From an uncultured Lachnospiraceae bacterium (lineage in GTDB: Bacteria; Bacillota; Clostridia; Lachnospirales; Lachnospiraceae), in assembly GCA_902783375.1 (NCBI GenBank), contig CACZQN010000057.1:1-64000 (forward strand): a stretch of 64,000 bases of DNA, given 5' to 3'. How positions within the stretch are numbered: the stretch's first letter is position 1; each line of letters starts with the position of its first letter. Below the pieces are notes generated by a model. The model was given only the letters and a program-made list of their open reading frames with translations. It searched no databases and was not told where the DNA came from. The position numbers and the translations under genes were made by a program. Of the stretch, positions 34,274 to 41,400 are shown in pieces.

Positions 34274-36013
34274 ATGAAGAAATTGAAAGCAATGATGGCA
34301 TTATTGCTCGCTATGGTGATGGTGCTCTCGATGAGTGTTGTAGCATTTGCTGAAGATGGTGAGACTCCATCTACAGAAACACCAGCGGAAACAACTTACA
34401 CAATTACGATTACAAAAGATTCAACAGATAAAGTAGGCCACACATATGGTGCCTACCAGCTGTTTAAAGGTGATCTTGCAGAAAAAGAAATAGAGGGCGG
34501 TACAAAAACAAAAACCCTATCTAATATTCAGTGGGGCGAGAGTATTAATCGTGAAAAAGTTGCACAGTTAATTAATAATCTTAATGCTATTGATGGCCTT
34601 AATGTAGCGGAAGGTTCCGATGCCGCAGCTGTAGCTAAGGCAATAAGCGATGCTGGTTTTGGGTATGATTCAACTGGTGCGCAGGCAGTTGCTGATGCAT
34701 TTGCAAAAGCTCTTGGAAACCCAGAAAAAACACAGGGAACGGCTAACGAGCAGGGTGAATATGTTCTTACCGTTCCGGCAGGTTATTATCTGGTCAAAGA
34801 TACTGCAGCTGTTTCTGGAGAAGGTGCTCAGACAAGATATATCCTTGAGGTTGTCAGTAATGTAAAACCTGCCGAAAAAGCAAGCGTCCCTTCTGTTGTG
34901 AAGAAAGTAAAAGAAAAAGATGATGGAAAAGCTGAATCTGATACTAATCCGACTGATTGGCAGGATGCAGCTGACTATGATATCGGCGATTCGATTCCAT
35001 ACAAACTTGAAGGTACTCTTCCTAGTAAATTCGCTGAGTATGATACCTATAAAGTTTACACATTCATTGATACTTTGTCTAATGGGTTGACACCTCCTGA
35101 AGCAAATGCTGTTACCGTTAAGGTAGGAGATAAAGATGTATCAAGTCACTTTGATATTACAATCAACGGTCAGGTACTCACTATCTCTCTTAAAAAAGGA
35201 GAGGATTTGAGAAAATGGACCGATCCAAGTCTTACACAAGATAGTACTTTTGTAGTCAACTATACGGCAACACTGAATAATAATGCAAAGATTGGTTCTG
35301 AAGGTAACCCGAACACCGTAAAGCTTGAATTCACAAACAATCCGAATGGCGAACAGGATGGAGAGAAGGGTACTACACCAGAAGATAAGGTCATTGTCTT
35401 CACTTATGAAATCCAAGCTCTGAAGGTTGAGCCCACAAGCGATGCAGCAATTGAGCAGACTGAATATGAAAATCTTACCGATGAACAGAAAAAAAATTAT
35501 GTCAAAGTCGGTGACAAGTGGCAGAAAACTACACCTTTGAGTGGTGCTGGATTCACACTTTATAAGAAAGTAAATGGATCTTATGTAGCTGTTGGTGAGG
35601 AGCTTAAAGGCGTAACAACATTCGAATTCAAGGGCATTGATGCTGGCGAATACAAACTTGTAGAGACAACCGTACCGGGTGGATATAACAAAGCGGCCGA
35701 TGTTGAAATCACCGTTACCGCTACGTATGAAACTGATTCCGTGGATCCAAAGCTGACGTCCCTTACTGTATCTCCTGAAAATGCAGGATTTGTTGTAGAA
35801 AGCACTACTACAACTACAACCGGAGAAGGGTCTGAGGCTGCTGCAACGACATCTTATAGCGGAAATATAGTTGGACATATTCTCAACCAGAAGGGATCCA
35901 GCCTCCCAGAGACCGGTGGTATGGGTACCCGCCTGTTCTACATCCTTGGTGCTTGCCTGGTGATCGGCGCCGGCATGTTCCTGGTGATCCGCCGCCGTCT
36001 GAGCGCGGAGTGA
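34274..36013 (+). CDS. Major pilin, SpaH/EbpB-type, LPETG-anchored
   Basis: A 579-residue pilin. A signal peptide (residues 1 to ~27, ending VVAFA) is followed by an N-terminal domain (YTITITKDSTDKVGHTYGAYQLFKG) and a Lys-rich pilin segment (SVPSVVKKVKEKD near residue 210). Then come a D2 isopeptide domain (WQDAADYDIGDSIPYKLEGTLP) and a Cna_B-type D3 domain with an E-box (YKLVETTVPGGYN). The sorting signal LPETGG starts at residue 544, with a membrane helix and RRRLSAE. All features of a polymerised shaft pilin are present. AAAGGAAAA precedes the ATG. The class C sortase that should polymerise it follows. Confidence 0.95.
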   Translation: MKKLKAMMALLLAMVMVLSMSVVAFAEDGETPSTETPAETTYTITITKDSTDKVGHTYGAYQLFKGDLAEKEIEGGTKTKTLSNIQWGESINREKVAQLINNLNAIDGLNVAEGSDAAAVAKAISDAGFGYDSTGAQAVADAFAKALGNPEKTQGTANEQGEYVLTVPAGYYLVKDTAAVSGEGAQTRYILEVVSNVKPAEKASVPSVVKKVKEKDDGKAESDTNPTDWQDAADYDIGDSIPYKLEGTLPSKFAEYDTYKVYTFIDTLSNGLTPPEANAVTVKVGDKDVSSHFDITINGQVLTISLKKGEDLRKWTDPSLTQDSTFVVNYTATLNNNAKIGSEGNPNTVKLEFTNNPNGEQDGEKGTTPEDKVIVFTYEIQALKVEPTSDAAIEQTEYENLTDEQKKNYVKVGDKWQKTTPLSGAGFTLYKKVNGSYVAVGEELKGVTTFEFKGIDAGEYKLVETTVPGGYNKAADVEITVTATYETDSVDPKLTSLTVSPENAGFVVESTTTTTTGEGSEAAATTSYSGNIVGHILNQKGSSLPETGGMGTRLFYILGACLVIGAGMFLVIRRRLSAE

Positions 36014-36076
36014 TCTGAGACAGAGTCAGATCGATCGAGATCGCGTACTTCTCGTGTTCCCCCCTCTTGCCGGTTT

Positions 36077-36224
36077 CCGGAATTTTGCTGAAATTCCGGG
36101 GGCCGGCCCTTGGGGGCGGGGGATCAGGGAAGATAGGAACGCATGGATGAGCGTGCTGCAGGGCAATAACCAAACCGAACCATCATGCCCGAAGACCCCA
36201 GATCATTTTCCCTGAAAATGGTCT
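36077..36224 (+). promoter_or_regulatory. Two hairpins between pilin and sortase genes
   Basis: The 259-bp gap has no gene. It holds CCGGAATTT/AAATTCCGG (36077-36099) inside a very GC-rich stretch, and AGATCATTTTC/GAAAATGGTCT (36200-36224, one G-U). Neither has a T-tract. They may be processing or stabilising elements that allow more pilin than sortase mRNA. Confidence 0.4.
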
Positions 36225-36272
36225 GAGTTGTTCGAACATGAAATAAGGATATAGAAGTGAAACTGGGAATGT

Positions 36273-37127
36273 ATGAAACGATATGCTAGACACATCACGA
36301 CTGCCCTCGTGGTGCTGGTCTTCTTTGTTGGCTGTGGCCTGATCGTGTATCCGACGTTCAGCAACTGGTGGAACTCCTTCCACCAGACGCGGGCGATCAT
36401 GGGATACGCGGAGGTCGTGGCAAAGATTGAGGATGATCAATACGATGAGATCTGGGACGCGGCTTTTCGATACAATGAGAAACTGGCTGAGACCGGGATG
36501 CGGTGGAAGATGACAGAAGAGGAGATTGCCGAGTACAACGATCTTCTCGACATCGCCGATAACGGCAATATGGGCTACATCATGATTCCGAAGATCGATG
36601 TGATGCTGCCGCTCTACCACGGGACGAGCGAAGGGGTTCTGCAGATCGCCGTCGGCCACATCGAGAGCTCATCGCTGCCGGTCGGCGGACCGGGAACGCA
36701 CACGGTGTTCTCCGGGCACAGAGGGCTGCCAAGGGCAAAGCTGTTCACCGATCTTGACAGACTGGTCGTGGGTGACCGATTTACCCTGAATGTCCTGGAT
36801 AAGATCCTGACCTACGAGGTCGACCAGATCCGGATCGTGGAGCCGACGGACCTGTCCGAGCTGACGATCCAGGAAGGAAAGGATCTGTGCACGCTGGTGA
36901 CGTGCACGCCCTACGCCATCAACTCACACCGGCTGCTGGTCCGCGGCCATCGTGTGGAGAATGCTGCGCTCGAGAAGGAGGTCCGCGTGACGGCGGACGC
37001 CATACAGATCGATACCATGTACGTTGCACCATTTGTCGCGGCACCGGTACTGATGATCCTGTTCATCACGCTGATGATCGCACCAAATGGTAAGAAAAAG
37101 AAGGTGACTTATGAAACACAAGCCTAA
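36273..37127 (+). CDS. Class C sortase (pilin polymerase)
   Basis: A 284-residue transpeptidase. An N-terminal membrane helix (~residues 8-28) is followed by the sortase barrel with His149 (SGHRGLP), Cys211 (LVTCTPY) and Arg224 (LLVRGHR). A C-terminal membrane helix (VAAPVLMILFITLMIA) and KKKK tail complete it. Two flanking membrane helices and the TCTPYAINSHRLLVRG motif define class C, which joins pilins through lysine side chains. The linker around residues 50-90 should hold the lid but I cannot identify the DP(F/W/Y) lid motif clearly. It overlaps the next gene by 17 bp. The sole sortase in the window. Confidence 0.94.
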   Translation: MKRYARHITTALVVLVFFVGCGLIVYPTFSNWWNSFHQTRAIMGYAEVVAKIEDDQYDEIWDAAFRYNEKLAETGMRWKMTEEEIAEYNDLLDIADNGNMGYIMIPKIDVMLPLYHGTSEGVLQIAVGHIESSSLPVGGPGTHTVFSGHRGLPRAKLFTDLDRLVVGDRFTLNVLDKILTYEVDQIRIVEPTDLSELTIQEGKDLCTLVTCTPYAINSHRLLVRGHRVENAALEKEVRVTADAIQIDTMYVAPFVAAPVLMILFITLMIAPNGKKKKVTYETQA

Positions 37128-38442
37128 AATGATCCTGACGACGATGATCTTTGCACTGACGCTGTCGCAGTTTGGACCGGCCCTGCCGACACGTGTTGCA
37201 GCAGCATCACAGGGAACGGAATCCGAAACCGGGGCGAAGACCGAGACAAACACCGGCAGTGTGACGGTGCATTTCAACTATCCGCTGAACGAAAAAGATG
37301 GAATACAGCCGCAGCCGGTTCCGGATGCGCCGCTCGAAGGGTACCTGATCGGGACCTGGAACGGCAGCAGTTTTGATGCGACGGAACCGTTCGCCGGTGC
37401 AGATCTTGATCTGAATATCGATCACTACACCCTGAAAGAGACAGAGCAGCAGAATGAGGAAGCAGTCAAGTCTTTGATTGCAAAACTTGATGCGTTTGTC
37501 GAGGAGGCTCAGCCGAAAGCAGATGCGGCTGCGGTCACCGATGCACGGGGACTGGCTGTCATCCGGGACCTGAAGCCGGGACTGTATTTCTTCTGCATGA
37601 AGAATTTCCGCGGTTCCTATCAGGGGACGGCCGGCGAATATGCCGGGATGTCCTTCGTGGTCCAGGTGCCAAGGCCGGAACAGGCGACGGAGACGAAACC
37701 TGGTGGCATGAATTATGATCCGGAGGTGTTTATCAAGACGACATTCACACCGGATACTCCGACACCACCGCCGACGCCTCCAACACCACCGGACGAACCG
37801 CCGACACCGCCGGACAACCCGCCGGACGAGCCGCCGACACCGCCGGACAATCCGCCGGATGAACCACCGACGCCACCGGACAACCCGCCTGACGAGCCAC
37901 CGACGCCGCCGGACAACCCGCCGGATGAACCACCGACGCCACCGGACAACCCGCCTGACGAGCCACCGACGCCGCCGGACAATCCGCCGGATGAACCACC
38001 GACGCCGCCGGACAACCCGCCTGACGAGCCACCGACGCCGCCGGATGAACCACCGACACCACCGGACAACCCGCCGGAGCCGCCGAAGCCATGGAGCGAT
38101 GTTCCGCGGGATCACCCGGATTATACACCACCTGATACACCGTATTTCAATGAGGAATTCATCGATGATGATGGCGTACCACGTGCCTATAAGGATTTCC
38201 TCGAAGACTGGGAGTTCTTCGATGATGATGGGGTGCCGCTATCTCCATATGAACTGGAACAGAAGGTCCGTGAGAAACTGGAGGAGCAGTCCTATGCGGC
38301 GAGAACCGGTGATATGATGAAGCTTGGCCTCTGGGTCGGTGTGATGGTGCTGGCAGTCATCGCAGCACTCTGGTCACGCATAAGGCGGAAGGACGATGAA
38401 TCTGAGACAAAGACGGAAACTTCTGAAAAAGATCAGAACTGA
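37111..38442 (+). CDS. Proline-rich stalk protein with ARTGD sorting-like signal (minor pilin candidate)
   Basis: A 443-residue protein. A signal peptide (to ~residue 31, ending RVAAA) is followed by a globular domain (~50-195) with the SpaA-like ending GLAVIRDLKPGLYFF. Next is a Pro-rich stalk of seven exact 11-residue repeats PPTPPDNPPDE plus partial copies (~residues 230-320). An acidic segment (EFIDDDGVPRAYKDFLEDWEFFDDDGVP in two related pieces) leads to a C-terminal helix with a basic tail. LPXTG is absent; YAARTGD at 395-401 sits in its place, a variant seen in some clostridial pilus proteins. It starts inside the sortase gene, so it is translationally coupled. Likely the wall-anchoring base or minor pilin. 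Confidence 0.82.
   Translation: MKHKPKMILTTMIFALTLSQFGPALPTRVAAASQGTESETGAKTETNTGSVTVHFNYPLNEKDGIQPQPVPDAPLEGYLIGTWNGSSFDATEPFAGADLDLNIDHYTLKETEQQNEEAVKSLIAKLDAFVEEAQPKADAAAVTDARGLAVIRDLKPGLYFFCMKNFRGSYQGTAGEYAGMSFVVQVPRPEQATETKPGGMNYDPEVFIKTTFTPDTPTPPPTPPTPPDEPPTPPDNPPDEPPTPPDNPPDEPPTPPDNPPDEPPTPPDNPPDEPPTPPDNPPDEPPTPPDNPPDEPPTPPDNPPDEPPTPPDEPPTPPDNPPEPPKPWSDVPRDHPDYTPPDTPYFNEEFIDDDGVPRAYKDFLEDWEFFDDDGVPLSPYELEQKVREKLEEQSYAARTGDMMKLGLWVGVMVLAVIAALWSRIRRKDDESETKTETSEKDQN
37798..38028 (+). repeat. 33-bp coding minisatellite, seven units
   Basis: Seven consecutive 33-bp units encode PPTPPDNPPDE without frame change, followed by a 21-bp partial unit. Units differ only at synonymous sites (ccgcct/ccgccg, gac/gat), and alternate units are nearly identical, which suggests expansion by two-unit duplications. 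Confidence 0.95.
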
Positions 38443-38478
38443 TCGAAAGCAATCTGTACGTTGATAGAGGGGGAAATA

Positions 38479-41400
38479 ATGAGGCTAGTCGAATTAATCA
38501 GACGATTTATAGAAATAAACCGGCGCAGTACTACTATGCGCCGGTTTACGGCGCTTCTGGCAGCCGTGGCCGTTTTTGTGACGACATACGCTCTGATTCT
38601 TCCGGCTATCACACTTGAAAAGATGGCATCAGAAGAGATGCCGGGCATGGAGCTGGAGGAGAACGGCGAGGAAGATGCTGACATCGATTCGTTCATGATT
38701 CCGAATGCAACAGGAGCAGCGATGACATTGACTGCATCTGTCAGGACCGTTTCAGGGTCTGCCATAACCGTCAGCGTCGATTGTGGAGAGGATGCCGGGA
38801 TTCCTGCAGATGCACGGTTAGATGTCCAGGAGATCACAGAAGGAAGCGCCACGTATACCGATTACTGCTCGCTGATCGAAGAACAGGGCGTGGATGGGGA
38901 TGGAACGCCGATGCAGTTTGCATCCATCTGTCTGCTCGATCTCTCGATTCTTCAGAACGGGACTGAGATTGAACCGGCTGCACCGGTGTCTGTCAGTATG
39001 GTTCTGCATGATGAACAGTTGTCGGAGGATGGATATGCGATCGTGCATTTTTATGAGAATACGGTAGAACGTATATCTGCAACGATGCTCGTGGAAGAAG
39101 GGGCGGTCAGGAATGATCGGATGTTGCTGAAACGAAGTGCTCCTGTGAAGATGGATCCGGAGATGCAGACCCGGATCAGCTTCATGGCGGATCACTTTTC
39201 CGCCTATGCGATTGTAAATGAGCCATATGTCATCATTCCGTCGAACTGGGAAAAGATTCAGACGATGGAAGAACTTGCAGAGAAAGCAGCTGACGGCCTG
39301 TACATTGGAACCATCGGTGGCTTTTATCTGACGAATACGACCGCGATCGGAACGAAAGATGCCAAAACGACCGGTATTGTGAAGACGGTGCCGGCCAGGG
39401 AGTACCCTTCCGCCAGTGCTTCTCCGTATTACTTTGAGCGGGTGGAAGGTCAGGATGATCAGTACTATGTGTATTGCCTGGACGCGGAAAATCAGAAACA
39501 GTATGTGCGGAATACCGGTGATGCAAATCTGTATCTGACACAGGACGAAGAACTGCGTACGGCTTTTCATGTACAGGTTGATAATCAGGCGCGGTTCCGG
39601 CTGAATCATGGAAACCGCTACTGGAACATGTGGAATGGAGTGAACGGGAACCACATCGCGGCATGGACAGAAGCTGCGGACAACAATAACTATTTTTACA
39701 TCTGGTCTGGATCGTTCCAGGATCTCTATTCACTGGACGGGAAGACATATGGCCTGATGCTGTGGAGCGATGGCACCATCGGAAAAGCGCTGATGCATAC
39801 GACCGGGGATGGAACTCTTGACGCATTACCGCTCACCGTCATGGCAAAAAGCGGAGACAATGGAGACAAACTGTTTGTCCCGGACAGCAGCGACATCACC
39901 ATGTGGACCTTCGAATGGGTGAATGATGATTATTATCGCATGTCTGCCGTGATTGACGGAATCCGGTACTACCTGAAGGTCGATCAGGGACAGATCAGCC
40001 TGGTGACCGGAAAGCAGGAGAGCAGTCCGGTGCAGGTGATTCCGGGGACAAAAGAAAACGTCGGAAAACTGTGCCTGAAGTATGGTGGAATGACCCTGGT
40101 GTACGGCGGCATCGATGCTGGCTTTGGGTTTTCCACAAGTGGCACCCCCGGCAGTGAATGGCTGACCTGCGTTGAGACTTCTGAACTGAGCGCTGATTAT
40201 TTCATGACATATGAAGCGGAGAAAGTCAGTGTTTCCGATACAAGGGTGACAAATGGTACCAGGATCATCGTGTACACGCGTGTCTGGAATGAGACGACAA
40301 AGAAATATGAGTTTTATGCGGTCGATCATGACGGGAGCCTGGTGCGCTGCTTTGAGACCGGCGACCTGATCGAATGGGTCGGACGTCGGCTGAATTCCCT
40401 CCTCTGGAACTTCGTGGAATACTACTGGGAGAACCCAGAAAATCCGGATGAACGGACGCCGAACTATTATTATGAGCTCTATAATGAATTCTCAGAGAAA
40501 TACATCGCTCCGCAGGTTTCGGATGGACAGATCCTTTCGGACGATACGATCGGTATCAACCTGAATGGCAGGAGAGATGGACGTTACTACTCCAGAATTA
40601 TTGCATGGGATGACCTGAACTACTCTTATGTAGGACTCCGGGCAGATAAGGAATCCGGCCATATCATTTCCTGTCCGTTAAGTGAAGCAGATGACTTCTA
40701 CTTTGCAATCGTGCATGACATCCCGGCAGATGACACTCTGGGCATCGTCAACACCGTGGACCATACGCAATATGGCATCACCATGAGAATGGTGAACTTT
40801 CCGGAACGAGCTGCCATGACTTCTTTTCTCGGGAGCGATAACGGATATAAGCATGGAAATACGGAGTCGGGTCTGCTTTCAACAAAGCTTTCTGAGAACG
40901 GATATCCGGATACGAAGGCAGATACTGGCGGGAATCCGCCGAACAACCTGGCAGCGTGGTTTACAGGCGCAGGTGTGAAGACGGTGAATCATCTTTTCAT
41001 CGAAAGCACATACAAAGAGTCAGGGTATTTTGAATTCAACAGCGTTGAGAACTTTGCTCATCTTGACCTGGTCAGCAATGACTTTGTTGTCTATAACGAG
41101 ATCGGGACGACAGACAAACAATCCGGACAGTTCTATACGCACGGACAGTTCTTTCCGTATAATGATCTGGTGGCCGGTCATTTCTCCGTGCAGAAGAATC
41201 TGACGGATTCGCTTGGGAATCCGCTGCCGGAAAGTGATCCCAGAAAATATGAGCAGCTATACCAGATCCAGAATCCGACAGATCCGGATTATTATCTGGG
41301 AATGGAAGTAGAAGCGGCATTTACCCAGACACCGGATGGACTGGATGACTGGGGACATGATATTATCTATGAGTTTACCGGAGACGATGATTTCTGGCTG

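Noticed and set aside
37713-38140. Gly/Val/Ser- and Arg/His-rich frames across the proline repeat, and the repeat as a possible CRISPR
   Set aside because: The 33-bp units are contiguous, in frame with a signal-peptide protein and lack spacers; the other frames are repeat artefacts.
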